Part shown: positions 52,503-64,000 of the stretch, piece by piece
Layout of the letters: each line of letters starts with the position of its first letter
Position numbering within the stretch: the first letter of the stretch is position 1
NCBI RefSeq assembly: GCF_028583545.1
Contig: NZ_CP087106.1
Coordinates: 1,054,001 to 1,118,000 of the forward strand
From: Methylobacterium sp. NMS14P
Lineage (GTDB): Bacteria; Pseudomonadota; Alphaproteobacteria; Rhizobiales; Beijerinckiaceae
Direction: 5' to 3'
DNA: 64,000 nt
Made by a program: the position numbers and the translations under genes
The notes under the pieces: generated by a model
Database searches by the model: none
What the model saw: only the letters and a program-made list of their open reading frames with translations
Told to the model about the DNA's origin: nothing

Positions 52503-53588
52503 ATGGACGCCGCCAAGGAGCCTGCCAAGGAGCCCGCAAAGGACGCGTCGTCCGCGCCGGTGCAGGCCGCGAGCCCTCAGGCCGCCGAGGCGCACCGCCC
52601 CGCGCCGAACATGCCCCAGTTCACGCGGGACGAGGATCTCCACGCCTATCACGAGATGCTGCTGATCCGGCGCTTCGAGGAGAAGGCCGGCCAGCTCTAC
52701 GGCATGGGCCTGATCGGCGGGTTCTGCCACCTCTACATCGGCCAGGAGGCCGTGGTGATCGGCATGCAGATGGCCTCGGTCGAGGGCGACCAGGTCATCA
52801 CCGGCTACCGCGACCACGGCCACATGCTCGCCTGCGGCATGGACCCGAAGGGCGTCATGGCCGAGCTGACCGGCCGCCGCGGCGGCTACAGCCGCGGCAA
52901 GGGCGGCTCGATGCACATGTTCAGCCGCGAGAAGCAGTTCTTCGGCGGCCACGGCATCGTCGGCGCGCAGGTCTCCCTCGGCACCGGCCTCGCCTTCGCC
53001 GACCATTACCGGGAGAACGGCAAGGTCAGCCTGACCTACATGGGCGACGGCGCCGCCAACCAGGGCCAGGTCTACGAGAGCTTCAACATGGCCGCGCTCT
53101 GGAAGCTGCCGGTCGTCTACGTGATCGAGAACAACCGTTACGCCATGGGCACCTCGGTGGCCCGGGCCTCGGCGCAGACCGACTTCTCGAAGCGCGGCCT
53201 CTCCTTCGGCATCCCGGGCGAGCAGGTCGACGGCATGGACGTCCGCACCGTCCGCGAGGCCGCGACCCGGGCGATCGAGCACGCCCGCACCGGCCAGGGC
53301 CCGTACATCCTGGAGATGCAGACCTACCGCTATCGCGGCCACTCCATGTCCGATCCGGCCAAGTACCGGACCAAGGACGAGGTCTCGAAGATGCGCGACG
53401 AGCACGACCCGATCGAGATGGTGCGCAAGCGCCTGCTCGAGCTGCACGGCGTGCCGGAGGCCGATCTGAAGGCCACCGACGCCAAGGTCCGCGAGACGGT
53501 CAACGCCTCGGCCGAGTTCGCCACCAACGATCCCGAGCCGGATCCGTCCGAGCTCTGGACCGACATCCTGCTCGAAGCGCACGCCTGA
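52503..53588 (+). CDS. pdhA: Pyruvate dehydrogenase E1 component, alpha subunit
   Basis: The 361-residue E1-alpha binds thiamine diphosphate and, with E1-beta, decarboxylates pyruvate and passes the acetyl group to lipoyl-E2. Motifs include [50 protein letters not shown], the thiamine diphosphate site [17 protein letters not shown], and the [14 protein letters not shown] loop. The first 30 residues are Ala/Pro/Lys-rich and probably disordered. It opens the pdh operon, 56 bp before pdhB. Confidence 0.97.
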   Translation: MDAAKEPAKEPAKDASSAPVQAASPQAAEAHRPAPNMPQFTRDEDLHAYHEMLLIRRFEEKAGQLYGMGLIGGFCHLYIGQEAVVIGMQMASVEGDQVITGYRDHGHMLACGMDPKGVMAELTGRRGGYSRGKGGSMHMFSREKQFFGGHGIVGAQVSLGTGLAFADHYRENGKVSLTYMGDGAANQGQVYESFNMAALWKLPVVYVIENNRYAMGTSVARASAQTDFSKRGLSFGIPGEQVDGMDVRTVREAATRAIEHARTGQGPYILEMQTYRYRGHSMSDPAKYRTKDEVSKMRDEHDPIEMVRKRLLELHGVPEADLKATDAKVRETVNASAEFATNDPEPDPSELWTDILLEAHA

Positions 53589-53644
53589 GCGCGGACGACA
53601 AAGCTGGCCGCCCCCCCAACGAAAAGACGACCGCAGAGCTGAGC

Positions 53645-55087
<1,443 letters not shown>

Positions 55088-55147
55088 CGGGCGCGCGGGC
55101 GACGCTGTCGCCCGCCCCGGCCAGGATCGAGGAACAGCCGGCGCGCC

Positions 55148-55435
55148 ATGAGCCAGGATTCCAGCACCGACTTCGCCGAACTCGCTATCCCGCCCGATGC
55201 CCTCGAACAGGGCGGCATCGAGGTGCTGCGCGCGGCCGTGGTGGATGGCGCGGTCAGCGTGGCGCTCCGCCGCTCCTTCGACGACCCGGCGACCTGGGGC
55301 CGGCTGCTGATCGACCTCGCCCGGCAGGCGGCCCGCGCCTACGCGCTGGAGACCGACATGTCAGAGGAGGAGGCGCTGGAGCGCATCCGCGCCGGGTGGG
55401 AGGCCGAGGGGCTCGACCCCGGCGGCCTCAACTGA
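55148..55435 (+). CDS. DUF5076 domain-containing protein in the pdh operon
   Basis: A 95-residue acidic protein with [32 protein letters not shown] and [15 protein letters not shown], matching the small DUF5076 family seen next to pyruvate dehydrogenase genes in alphaproteobacteria. It has no membrane segment or cofactor motif. Its place between pdhB and pdhC suggests a link to the complex, but the role is unknown. Confidence 0.8.
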   Translation: MSQDSSTDFAELAIPPDALEQGGIEVLRAAVVDGAVSVALRRSFDDPATWGRLLIDLARQAARAYALETDMSEEEALERIRAGWEAEGLDPGGLN

Positions 55436-55450
55436 CGATGGCGGCCGACC

Positions 55451-56044
55451 ATGGCTGAGGCGGCTGTCCGGCAAGCGACCTACGCGGATCTGGAGGCGGT
55501 CCCGGAGCATCGCGTCGCCGCGATCATCGACGGCGTGCTGGAGACGCATCCGCGGCCTAGGCCGCGGCACGGCATTGCCGCGGCCCACCTGTCGGGAGAG
55601 CTGGATCGGCCGTTCGCACGCAGCCGCGGCGGTCCCGGCGGATGGGTCTTCATCATCGAGCCCGAGCTTCACCTTGGATCCCAGGTGGTCGTGCCCGATC
55701 TTGCGGGCTGGCGCCGCGAGCGGATGCCGACCGAACCCGAGGATGCTTTCATCGAGACGCCTCCGGATTGGGTCTGCGAGATCCTCGCGCCGTCAACGAC
55801 TCGCCTCGATCGCGGGCCGAAGCGCCGGATCTATGCAGGGTCCGGCGTCGGCCATCTCTGGCTGCTCGACCCGGCGGCCGGCGTACTCGAAGGCTTCGCC
55901 CTCGCGGACGGGCGCTGGGTACTCCCCGCCACGGTCCAGCGCGGCGAGACCGTGGCCCTGCCGCCGTTCGACGCCGTCCCGTTCCCCCTCGACGACCTCT
56001 TCCCCTTCGACGATCCGGCCGCCCCGGCCTTGCCCGAGACCTGA
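55451..56044 (+). CDS. Uma2-family (PD-(D/E)XK-like) protein inside the pdh operon
   Basis: The 197-residue protein has the Uma2 (DUF820) pattern: [76 protein letters not shown] and [13 protein letters not shown]. Uma2 proteins have a restriction-endonuclease-like fold and are often widespread cargo of genomes; in cyanobacteria they are numerous. It starts 15 bp after DUF5076 and ends 4 bp before pdhC, so it is transcribed with the operon. This looks like an insertion into an otherwise conserved operon; a physiological role there is doubtful. Confidence 0.85.
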   Translation: MAEAAVRQATYADLEAVPEHRVAAIIDGVLETHPRPRPRHGIAAAHLSGELDRPFARSRGGPGGWVFIIEPELHLGSQVVVPDLAGWRRERMPTEPEDAFIETPPDWVCEILAPSTTRLDRGPKRRIYAGSGVGHLWLLDPAAGVLEGFALADGRWVLPATVQRGETVALPPFDAVPFPLDDLFPFDDPAAPALPET

Positions 56045-56048
56045 TGCC

Positions 56049-57482
56049 ATGCCGATCAACGTGCTGATGCCCGCGCTCTCCCCGACCATGGAGAAGGGCA
56101 ACCTCGCCAAGTGGCTCAAGAAGGAGGGCGACGCGATCAAGTCCGGCGACGTGCTGGCCGAGATCGAGACCGACAAGGCCACCATGGAGGTGGAGGCCAT
56201 CGACGAGGGCGTCCTCGCCAAGATCCTCGTCCCCGAGGGCACCGCGGACGTGCCGGTCAACGACCTGATCGCCATCATCGCCGCCGAGGGCGAGGACCCG
56301 TCGAGCGTGCAGGCCGGCGGCGCGCCGAAGGCCGCCTCGAACGGCGCGGCCAAGGCCGAGTCCAAGCCGGAGCCCAAGTCCGACGCGTCGGCCGCGGCGC
56401 AGAACACCACGCCCGGCGGCGGCCACATGTCGTACGAGCGGGTGAACGCCGCACCGGAGGGCGCGCAGCCGAGCGGCGCTCCGCAGGGTGGCGCGCAGGC
56501 CGGCTCGGGCGGCCGGGTCTTCGCCTCGCCGCTCGCCCGGCGCATCGCCAAGCAGGAGGGCGTCGATCTCGGCGCCGTCCAGGGCAGCGGGCCGCACGGC
56601 CGCATCATCGCCCGCGACGTCCAGGCCGCGAAGGCCTCCGGCGCCACCAAGGCGCCCGCCGCCGCGCAGCCCGCCGCCGAGGCGCCGAAGGCCGCTGCCC
56701 CCGCCCCGAAGGCCGCCCCCGCGGGCGGCGCGCCGGCCGGGCTCACGACCGATCAGGTCAAGGGCTTCTTCGCCAAGGATGCCTACGAGGAAGTCCCCCT
56801 CGACGGCATGCGCAAGACCATCGCCAAGCGCCTCACCGAGGCGATGCAGGTCGCCCCGCACTTCTACCTGACGGTGGATTGCGAGCTCGACGCGCTGATG
56901 AAGCTGCGCGAGACGCTGAACGGCTCCGCCGGCAAGGACAAGGACGGCAAGCCCGCCTTCAAGCTCTCGGTGAACGACTTCGTCATCAAAGCGATGGGCC
57001 TCGCGCTGACCCGCGTCCCGGCCGCCAACGCGGTCTGGGCCGAGGACCGGATCCTGCGCTTCAAGCACGCCGAGGTCGGCGTCGCGGTGGCGATCGACGG
57101 CGGGCTGTTCACCCCGGTGATCCGCCGGGCGAACGAGAAGACGCTCTCGACCATCTCCAACGAGATGAAGGACTTCGCCGCACGGGCGCGTGCCAAGAAG
57201 CTGAAGCCCGAGGAGTACCAGGGCGGCGTCACCTCGGTGTCGAACCTCGGCATGTTCGGGATCAAGCACTTCACCGCGGTGATCAACCCGCCGCAATCGA
57301 GCATCCTGGCGGTGGGTGCGGGCGAGAAGCGCGTCGTCGTGAAGGACGGGGCGCCGGCCGTGGTCCAGGTCATGACCTGCACCCTGTCGTGCGACCATCG
57401 GGTGCTCGACGGGGCGCTCGGCGCGGAGCTGGTCTCGGCCTTCAAGGGGCTGATCGAGAACCCGATGGGCATGCTGGTCTGA
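56049..57482 (+). CDS. pdhC: Dihydrolipoamide acetyltransferase (pyruvate dehydrogenase E2)
   Basis: The 477-residue E2 core has one lipoyl domain (1-80, Lys43), a linker, a peripheral-subunit-binding domain at about 155-190 ([30 protein letters not shown]) and the catalytic domain from about 245 ([16 protein letters not shown]) to the active-site [13 protein letters not shown]. It transfers the acetyl group to CoA and forms the core of the complex. ATG 56049 is only 4 bp after the Uma2 stop. lpdA follows after 13 bp. Confidence 0.97.
   Translation: MPINVLMPALSPTMEKGNLAKWLKKEGDAIKSGDVLAEIETDKATMEVEAIDEGVLAKILVPEGTADVPVNDLIAIIAAEGEDPSSVQAGGAPKAASNGAAKAESKPEPKSDASAAAQNTTPGGGHMSYERVNAAPEGAQPSGAPQGGAQAGSGGRVFASPLARRIAKQEGVDLGAVQGSGPHGRIIARDVQAAKASGATKAPAAAQPAAEAPKAAAPAPKAAPAGGAPAGLTTDQVKGFFAKDAYEEVPLDGMRKTIAKRLTEAMQVAPHFYLTVDCELDALMKLRETLNGSAGKDKDGKPAFKLSVNDFVIKAMGLALTRVPAANAVWAEDRILRFKHAEVGVAVAIDGGLFTPVIRRANEKTLSTISNEMKDFAARARAKKLKPEEYQGGVTSVSNLGMFGIKHFTAVINPPQSSILAVGAGEKRVVVKDGAPAVVQVMTCTLSCDHRVLDGALGAELVSAFKGLIENPMGMLV
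56142..56197 (+). repeat. 56-bp exact repeat, copy 2 (lipoyl domain of pdhC)
   Basis: Identical to 53738-53793 in pdhB; see the first copy. Confidence 0.85.
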
Positions 57483-57495
57483 GCCGGAGCACACG

Positions 57496-58935
57496 ATGTC
57501 CGACACCTACGACGTCCTCATCATCGGCGCCGGGCCCGGCGGCTACGTCACCGCGATCCGCGCGGCGCAGCTCGGCTTCAAGACCGCCGTGGTCGACCGC
57601 GAGCACCTGGGCGGCATCTGCCTGAACTGGGGCTGCATCCCCACCAAGGCCCTGCTCCGCTCGGCCGAGATCTTCCACTACTTCCAGCACCCCGGCGATT
57701 ACGGGCTGACGGCCGACAAGGTCGGGTTCGACACGGCCGCCATCGTGAAGCGCTCCCGCGGCGTCTCGGCCCGGCTCAACGGCGGCGTCGGCATGCTGCT
57801 CAAGAAGAACAAGGTCGACGTGATCTGGGGCGAGGCCTCGGTCGACAGCGCCGCGCAGGGCAACCAGCCCGGCCAGGTCACCGTGAAGGAGACGAAGCGC
57901 GCCGAGGCGCCGAAGGGCGCCAAGGGCGCCGGCACCTACCAGGCCAAGCACATCATCGTGGCGACCGGCGCGCGTCCGCGCGCGATCCCCGGGATCGAGC
58001 CCGACAAGAAGCTGATCTGGACCTACTACGAGGCCATGGTCCCCGAGACGATGCCCAAGAGCCTGCTGGTGATGGGCTCCGGCGCCATCGGCATCGAGTT
58101 CGCCTCGTTCTACCGCACCATGGGCGCCGAGGTGACCGTGGTGGAGCTGCTGCCGCAGATCCTGCCCGTGGAGGATGCCGAGATCGCCGGCCTCGCCCGC
58201 AAGCGCTTCGAGAAGCAGGGCATCAAGATCCTCACCGGCGCCAAGGTCACGAAGGTCGAGAAGGGCGCCGATTCGGTCACCGCCACCGTCGAGGGCGGCG
58301 ACGGCAAGACCCAGCAGATCACGGCCGAGAAGCTGATCTCGGCGGTTGGCGTGGTCGGCAACATCGAGAATATCGGTCTCGAGAAGCTCGGGGTGAAGAT
58401 CGACCGCGGGATCGTGGTGACGGACGGGCTCGGCCGCACCAACGTGCCCGGCCTCTACGCGATCGGCGACGTCGCCGGCCCGCCGATGCTCGCCCACAAG
58501 GCCGAGCACGAGGGCGTCATCTGCATCGAGACCATCAAGGGCCTGCACACCCACCCGATGGACAAGGCCAAGATCCCGGGCTGCACCTATTGCCAGCCGC
58601 AGATCGCCAGCGTCGGGCTGACCGAGGCCAAGGCCAAGGAGCAGGGGTTCTCGGTGAAGGTCGGCCGGTTCCCGTTCGCGGGCAACGGCAAGGCGATCGC
58701 GCTGGGCGAGCCGGACGGGCTGATCAAGACCGTGTTCGACGCCAAGACCGGCCAGCTGCTCGGCGCCCACATGGTCGGCGCCGAGGTGACCGAGCTGATC
58801 CAGGGCTACGTGGTGGCGATGAACCTGGAGAGCACCGAGGAGGAGCTGATGCACACGGTGTTCCCGCACCCGACGCTCAGCGAGATGATGCACGAGAGCG
58901 TGCTCGACGCCTACGGCAAGGTGATCCACACCTGA
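57496..58935 (+). CDS. lpdA: Dihydrolipoyl dehydrogenase (E3)
   Basis: The 479-residue flavoprotein reoxidises dihydrolipoamide with NAD+. The FAD motif IIGAGPGGYVTAIRAAQLG starts at residue 9, the redox pair is Cys42 and Cys47 (GGICLNWGCIPTKAL), the NAD motif is LLVMGSGAIGIEFASF, and the C-terminal catalytic dyad lies in FPHPTLSEMMHE. A small insert around residues 118-145 (DSAAQGNQPG and KETKRAEAPKGAKGAG) is longer than in many homologues. It closes the pdh operon; a 13-bp hairpin follows. Confidence 0.97.
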   Translation: MSDTYDVLIIGAGPGGYVTAIRAAQLGFKTAVVDREHLGGICLNWGCIPTKALLRSAEIFHYFQHPGDYGLTADKVGFDTAAIVKRSRGVSARLNGGVGMLLKKNKVDVIWGEASVDSAAQGNQPGQVTVKETKRAEAPKGAKGAGTYQAKHIIVATGARPRAIPGIEPDKKLIWTYYEAMVPETMPKSLLVMGSGAIGIEFASFYRTMGAEVTVVELLPQILPVEDAEIAGLARKRFEKQGIKILTGAKVTKVEKGADSVTATVEGGDGKTQQITAEKLISAVGVVGNIENIGLEKLGVKIDRGIVVTDGLGRTNVPGLYAIGDVAGPPMLAHKAEHEGVICIETIKGLHTHPMDKAKIPGCTYCQPQIASVGLTEAKAKEQGFSVKVGRFPFAGNGKAIALGEPDGLIKTVFDAKTGQLLGAHMVGAEVTELIQGYVVAMNLESTEEELMHTVFPHPTLSEMMHESVLDAYGKVIHT

Positions 58936-58952
58936 TCGGCGGCCGAAGCGGC

Positions 58953-58982
58953 GCGCGGGTCGGACGTGGGTCCGACCCGCGC
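58953..58982 (+). terminator. Hairpin after lpdA
   Basis: A perfect 13-bp stem (58953-58965 with 58970-58982) with a GTGG loop starts 18 bp after the lpdA stop, and also lies just beyond the small convergent gene. No T-run. Confidence 0.65.
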
Positions 58983-58995
58983 CGCCACCGACCGG

Positions 58996-59199
58996 TCAGT
59001 GCGGACCGGACCGCGCCGCGAGCGTCAGGCTCACGGCCTGGAACAGCAGGATCACCAGAACCGTCGCCACGCTGCCGCCGATCGGGATCAGCAGCAGGGC
59101 GAACAGCGGATCGAGCCCCCGGACGAGCAGGAGCGTGATGCAGCTGCCGATCACAGAGGCGATGGTCATCCGAAAGATGCAGCATTCGGACGGTTGCAT
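58996..59199 (-). CDS. Small two-helix membrane protein
   Basis: A 67-residue protein with two hydrophobic helices at about residues 12-27 and 30-58 (ASVIGSCITLLLVRG and LFALLLIPIGGSVATVLVILLFQAV) and a short polar end. The layout resembles small regulators of exopolysaccharide production, but sequence similarity is not clear enough to name it. Either ATG 59199 or ATG 59169 could start it. It stands alone, convergent with lpdA. Confidence 0.5.
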   Translation of the reverse strand: MQPSECCIFRMTIASVIGSCITLLLVRGLDPLFALLLIPIGGSVATVLVILLFQAVSLTLAARSGPH

Positions 59200-59337
59200 G
59201 CGCCCTCCAATCAGGCCCCCGTCGGGAGTTTGACGAGCCGCGCCCGGTCATGCAACCGGAGATAGTACTTAGTCGAAAATCAATCTGAGATCATGGATCT
59301 GAGGCGACTCTGAGGCGTCCGACACCGGTCCTGAACC

Positions 59338-59556
59338 TCAGCGGTGCCCGCGATCCACGGGCTCGGCCTGGTCCGGAGACGGTACGTAGGCGCACCACTC
59401 GCAGATCCCGCGCTCCGCGCCGCGCTGCGCGTTGCGCTGGGAGCAGAGTGGGCAGACGAGCAGGATCAGCCGCGTGCCGGAGCGCAGCGCCAGCCCGCGC
59501 CCCCGGAAGGTGACCTCGGTCGTCGCGTCGCACGAGGCCCGGTCCCGGGCGCTCAC
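59338..59556 (-). CDS. Small zinc-ribbon-like protein
   Basis: A reading frame of 72 residues from GTG 59556 contains LILLVCPLCSQRNAQRG and GICEWCAYVPS, that is two CxxC pairs about 17 residues apart, as in a zinc ribbon. The preceding part (VTFRGRGLALRSGTRL) is strand-like. The start is uncertain. I support it on the basis of the paired CxxC motifs; no function can be given. Confidence 0.45.
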   Translation of the reverse strand: MSARDRASCDATTEVTFRGRGLALRSGTRLILLVCPLCSQRNAQRGAERGICEWCAYVPSPDQAEPVDRGHR

Positions 59557-59780
59557 GGCGCGACTCCGTCGTCGCGTAGCCGCTGCGCGGGCCTGCACGT
59601 GGTCTCGATGGCCATGGCGATGCCGCCCCCCAGCGTTCCTGCCAAGTTGTCGCTGGGTATAAGCGGCGAGCCGGCGAATGGCTCCGCTTGCGCATGTGAA
59701 TCGGCCGGATGCATGCGGGCCGAAACGCCCGTATGAGGGGCTGCGGCCCGCTTCTTCCGGTGCGGCGCCGGGCGGATGGG

Positions 59781-60797
59781 ATGCAGGCGACGATGCACGA
59801 CACCCAGCAGGGCGAACCCGGTGCGGCGGCTGGCGGCCTTCCCACGTTCGCCGACGTGGCCCGCGCCGCGGAGCGGATCGCCGGGGCCGCGCACCGCACC
59901 CCGGTCCTGACCTCGCGCACGGCGGACGCGATGACCGGCGGCCGCCTGTTCTTCAAGGCGGAGAACCTGCAGCGGGCCGGCGCCTTCAAGTTCCGCGGCG
60001 CCTACAACGCGATCAGCGCCCTGCCGGAGGCGGCCCGTACCCGCGGGGTGATCACCTACTCCTCCGGCAACCACGCCCAGGCGATCGCGCTGGCGAGCCG
60101 GCTGCTCGGGGCGCCCGCCACCATCATCATGCCGGGCGACGCCCCCGCGGCGAAGATCGCCGCCACCCGCGGCTACGGCGCCGAGGTGGTCCTGTACGAC
60201 CGCTACACCCAGGATCGCGAGGCCCTCGGCAGCGAGATCGCCGAGGCCCGCGGCCTGACGCTGATCCCGCCCTTCAACCATCCCGACGTCATCGCCGGGC
60301 AGGGGACGCTGGCGCAGGAGCTGATCGAGACGGCCGGCCCCCTCGACGTGCTGGTGGCCTGCCTCGGCGGCGGCGGACAGCTCGCGGGCTGCGCGCTCGC
60401 CGCCGCCGCGCTGTCGCCGGGCTGCCGGGTGATCGGCGTCGAGCCGGAGGCGGGCAATGACGGGCAGCGCTCGTTCCGCGAGGGCAGAGTCGTCACGATC
60501 CCGGTGCCCCGCACCATCGCCGACGGGGCGCAGTCGACGGCGCTGGGCGACCTGACCTTCGCGATCATCCGCGCGCAGGTGTCCGACATCCTCACCGTCA
60601 CCGACGCGCAGCTCGTCGAGACCATGCGGTTCTTCGCCAGCCGGATGAAGCTCGTGGTCGAGCCGACCGGCTGCCTCGCGGCGGCGGCGGTGCTGAGCGG
60701 CCTCGTGGACGTCAAGGACAGGCGCGTCGGCGTGGTGATCAGCGGCGGCAACGTCGACCTGGCGGCCTTCGCGCGGCTGACCGGTGAGGCGGCCTGA
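59781..60797 (+). CDS. PLP-dependent threonine/serine dehydratase
   Basis: The 338-residue fold-type II PLP enzyme has ENLQRAGAFKFRGAYNAI with the Schiff-base Lys70, SSGNHAQAIALASRLLG, the phosphate-binding CLGGGGQLAGCAL, a conserved VEPTGCLAAAAVL and the SGGNVDL ending. There is no C-terminal ACT regulatory domain, so it resembles catabolic threonine dehydratase or serine racemase rather than IlvA. The likely reaction is deamination of threonine or serine to a 2-oxo acid. ATG 59781 or ATG 59793 may be used. Confidence 0.9.
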   Translation: MQATMHDTQQGEPGAAAGGLPTFADVARAAERIAGAAHRTPVLTSRTADAMTGGRLFFKAENLQRAGAFKFRGAYNAISALPEAARTRGVITYSSGNHAQAIALASRLLGAPATIIMPGDAPAAKIAATRGYGAEVVLYDRYTQDREALGSEIAEARGLTLIPPFNHPDVIAGQGTLAQELIETAGPLDVLVACLGGGGQLAGCALAAAALSPGCRVIGVEPEAGNDGQRSFREGRVVTIPVPRTIADGAQSTALGDLTFAIIRAQVSDILTVTDAQLVETMRFFASRMKLVVEPTGCLAAAAVLSGLVDVKDRRVGVVISGGNVDLAAFARLTGEAA

Positions 60798-60929
60798 GGC
60801 GGGCTCGGGCGGCGATTGCCGGACCGGTGTGACCCCGCCGCGGTGGACCGGCCCCGAGGCAATGCTTATCTTGTGCGCGTCAGAGTGCGCGTCCCCGGGC
60901 CTTGAACCCGGATGGGCGGGAGGGTGACG

Positions 60930-61307
60930 ATGTCCGCTGGTTTCAAGGTTCTCTCGCTGACCGATCGCGCCGCCGATCGGATCAAGGCGATCATGGCGGA
61001 CGCCGACCGGCCGATCGCCGGGCTGCGCGTCGGCGTCCGGAACGGCGGCTGCGCCGGGATGTCCTACACGATGGAATATGCCGAGGCGGCCAAGCCCGGC
61101 GAGGACGTGGTCGAGGATCGCGGCGTGCGCGTGTTCGTCGATCCGAAGGCGGTGCTGTTCCTGCTCGGCACCGAGATGGATTTCACCACCAACAAGCTGG
61201 CGTCGCAGTTCGTGTTCAACAATCCGAACCAGACGTCGGCCTGCGGCTGCGGCGAGTCCGTGGCGATCACGCCGGTCTCGGCGGACCGCCTGCCCGCGCA
61301 GGCCTGA
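60930..61307 (+). CDS. A-type iron-sulfur carrier (SufA/IscA/ErpA family)
   Basis: The 125-residue protein has the three conserved cysteines of A-type carriers: one in VRNGGCAGMSY and two in SACGCGES near the C-terminus. It delivers or assembles [Fe-S] clusters. SLTDRAADRIKAIM is the usual N-terminus. ATG 60930 follows GGGAGGGTGACG. The rest of a suf operon is not nearby in the window, so the specific subtype (SufA or IscA) is open. Confidence 0.92.
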   Translation: MSAGFKVLSLTDRAADRIKAIMADADRPIAGLRVGVRNGGCAGMSYTMEYAEAAKPGEDVVEDRGVRVFVDPKAVLFLLGTEMDFTTNKLASQFVFNNPNQTSACGCGESVAITPVSADRLPAQA

Positions 61308-61571
61308 GGGCTCCGCGCGGGTCGGCGCGGGCGACCGCGCAAGCCGCCCCGGCTCCGGCGGAGCCGAGGGTTCCGCGCTCCCGAACGGGCATCCCGGTCG
61401 TGCAGCCCGACGACCGGTGGTCCGCGCCGTCGTTCCGCGACGCCCCAGGCGAGGCCGGCCTCCGGCATCGCCGTCGCTGAAGATCGTGCCGCGTCGGCGG
61501 GGCTGTCTGCCGGGCTCCGCCGCGCGGCCCCGGGAGACGGGTGAAGCGGCCGCGACGCGGTCGGACCCGGC

Positions 61572-62630
61572 CTAGGCCACCTGCGACAGCGACTCGGCGG
61601 CGTCGTCCAGGAAGCGATTCCGGCCGGCGCGCTTCGCCGCGAACATGCACAGGTCGGCCCGCTCCATCAGCGAGGCCGGCGTGTCGCCGGGGCGCAGCAC
61701 CGCGACGCCCAGGGAGATGGTGACCTTGCCGAGCGATTCGCCGGTCGAGCGCTTGACCAGCTCGCGTCCCATGACGCTGGCGCGGACCGTCTCGGCCACC
61801 TGCTTGGCCACCGCCCGGTCGGCCCCCGGCAGGATGATCCCGAACTCCTCGCCGCCGAACCGGGCGAGCTGCGCCTGCTTGCCGGCATTCTCGCGCATCA
61901 CGATCGCCACGAGCCGCAGGACCTGGTCGCCCGTGAGATGACCGTACAGGTCGTTGAAGCGCTTGAAGAAGTCGATGTCGAGGATGATCAGGCTCATGGG
62001 CGTGCTGCGCGCCCGCGCCGTCTCCATGGACGCCTTCAGCGTCTCCTCGAAATGCTTGCGGTTCGCCAGCCCCGTCAGGGCGTCGGTCAGGCTCTCGCGC
62101 CGGGTCGCCTCGAGCTTCTCGCGCAGCGTCTCGATCTCGCTGCGGGTCTCGCGCATGCGGGCTTCGAGGATCCGGTTGTTGGCGGCGACCTCCCGGGTCG
62201 TGGCGGCCAGGGTCGCGACGATCTCGCCGAACCGCGCCCGGCTCGGGACGCCCTGGGAGAGATCCTGCGCGACCCCGCGCAGGGACTCGCTGTACTGCGC
62301 CGTCGAGCCCAGGGAGAGGTCCAGGATCTCGGTGACGGCCGCGATCTCGCTGAGGACGACGCGGCTGACGTCGTCGGTCGTGCTCGCGAGGCGCCGCCCG
62401 TCGAGATAGGTCTCGTGCAGGTCGTCGATGTCGCCCTCGGTGAGGCAGCCGTTCTGGCTGGTGAGACGCTTCACGGCGTCGGCGAGGAGCGGCAGTTCCC
62501 CCGAGACGTAAGCGTACCAGACGGCGTAGGCGCGCGGCGTCGCGGAGGGGCCGTAATCGCGAATCAGATCGTGGCTGCGCTTCGCCAGCGCGAAGCTGCG
62601 ATCGCGATCCGAATAGGTCTCCTGGCTCAT
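61572..62630 (-). CDS. Diguanylate cyclase (GGDEF domain)
   Basis: The 352-residue soluble protein has an N-terminal helical region (about 1-170) of a kind found in many alphaproteobacterial cyclases, a coiled coil (ILEARMRETRSEIETLREKLEA) and a GGDEF domain at about 180-345 (SLTDALTGLANRKHFEE, Asp218 and Asp220 in ILDIDFFKRFNDLYGH, active-site GGEEF at 259-263). It should make cyclic di-GMP. The RxxD inhibitory site is not present five residues before GGEEF. No membrane helix is seen. It is convergent with the Fe-S carrier. Confidence 0.9.
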   Translation of the reverse strand: MSQETYSDRDRSFALAKRSHDLIRDYGPSATPRAYAVWYAYVSGELPLLADAVKRLTSQNGCLTEGDIDDLHETYLDGRRLASTTDDVSRVVLSEIAAVTEILDLSLGSTAQYSESLRGVAQDLSQGVPSRARFGEIVATLAATTREVAANNRILEARMRETRSEIETLREKLEATRRESLTDALTGLANRKHFEETLKASMETARARSTPMSLIILDIDFFKRFNDLYGHLTGDQVLRLVAIVMRENAGKQAQLARFGGEEFGIILPGADRAVAKQVAETVRASVMGRELVKRSTGESLGKVTISLGVAVLRPGDTPASLMERADLCMFAAKRAGRNRFLDDAAESLSQVA

Positions 62631-62731
62631 CCGTATCCCGTGGTCCGGGGCGTCCGGCGCGCATGCGCCGTCACCCAGACTTGATATACGGCCGCCTGGT
62701 AGCCGGACAGTTAAGCCCAAACAGACGTCTG

Positions 62732-64000
<1,269 letters not shown>

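Noticed and set aside
58996..59199. Naming the two-helix protein as an ExoX-like exopolysaccharide repressor
   Set aside because: Only the size and the two hydrophobic helices match; the sequence gives no specific support.
59678..60460. Plus-strand frame overlapping the dehydratase start
   Set aside because: It is an out-of-frame shadow; the PLP enzyme is in a different frame with complete motifs.

Overview
The window is GC-rich chromosomal DNA of an alphaproteobacterium, most likely Methylobacterium or Methylorubrum. Three things point there: a gene of the tetrahydromethanopterin-linked C1 pathway family (29009-30058), a large hopanoid tailoring set (hpnH, N, K, J, I, M, L), and a pyruvate dehydrogenase operon whose E1-beta subunit carries its own lipoyl domain. 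I saw no rRNA, tRNA, CRISPR array, insertion sequence or phage gene. Assignments are from reading motifs and gene order; no database search was run.

Layout. 1-230 is the start of a flgC-like gene. 293-18994 is a surface-polysaccharide region that resembles the rhizobial rkp K-antigen genes: formyltransferase, short-chain reductase, KpsS and KpsC Kdo transferases, an LTA-synthase-like phosphotransferase, an outer-membrane export lipoprotein, a PLP alpha-oxoamine synthase, a 2480-residue reducing polyketide/fatty-acid synthase and UDP-glucose dehydrogenase. 19306-28198 is mixed housekeeping: argB, a HAD nucleotidase, rplS, a chemotaxis receptor, RidA, a lytic transglycosylase, a CMD-family protein with a probable TetR operator, a TetR regulator, an O-methyltransferase and leuD. 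28268-30255 holds C1-cofactor-linked genes, followed by a membrane protein and a GNAT enzyme.

31808-44061 is the hopanoid region. hpnH makes the adenosylhopane precursor; hpnI, hpnK and hpnJ build the glucosamine-derived cyclitol ether head group; hpnN, hpnM and hpnL belong to transport or membrane functions. A MarR-GNAT fusion with a strong palindromic operator sits inside the region. Immediately divergent from hpnL is an amidinotransferase of the arginine:glycine amidinotransferase fold. Methylobacterium is reported to make a guanidine-substituted bacteriohopanetetrol cyclitol ether, so this gene is a strong candidate for the missing guanidylation step. This is the most interesting observation in the window.

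44214-52331 contains a secreted alpha/beta hydrolase, a small periplasmic protein, a metal-type kdsA, a methyltransferase, a Gly/Tyr-rich secreted protein, queF, eno with a DUF3574 partner, a class III nucleotide cyclase and an FtsB-like divisome protein. 52503-58935 is pdhA-pdhB-(DUF5076)-(Uma2)-pdhC-lpdA. 58996-64000 ends with small proteins, a threonine/serine dehydratase, an A-type Fe-S carrier, a diguanylate cyclase and a DEAD-box RNA helicase that runs off the right edge.
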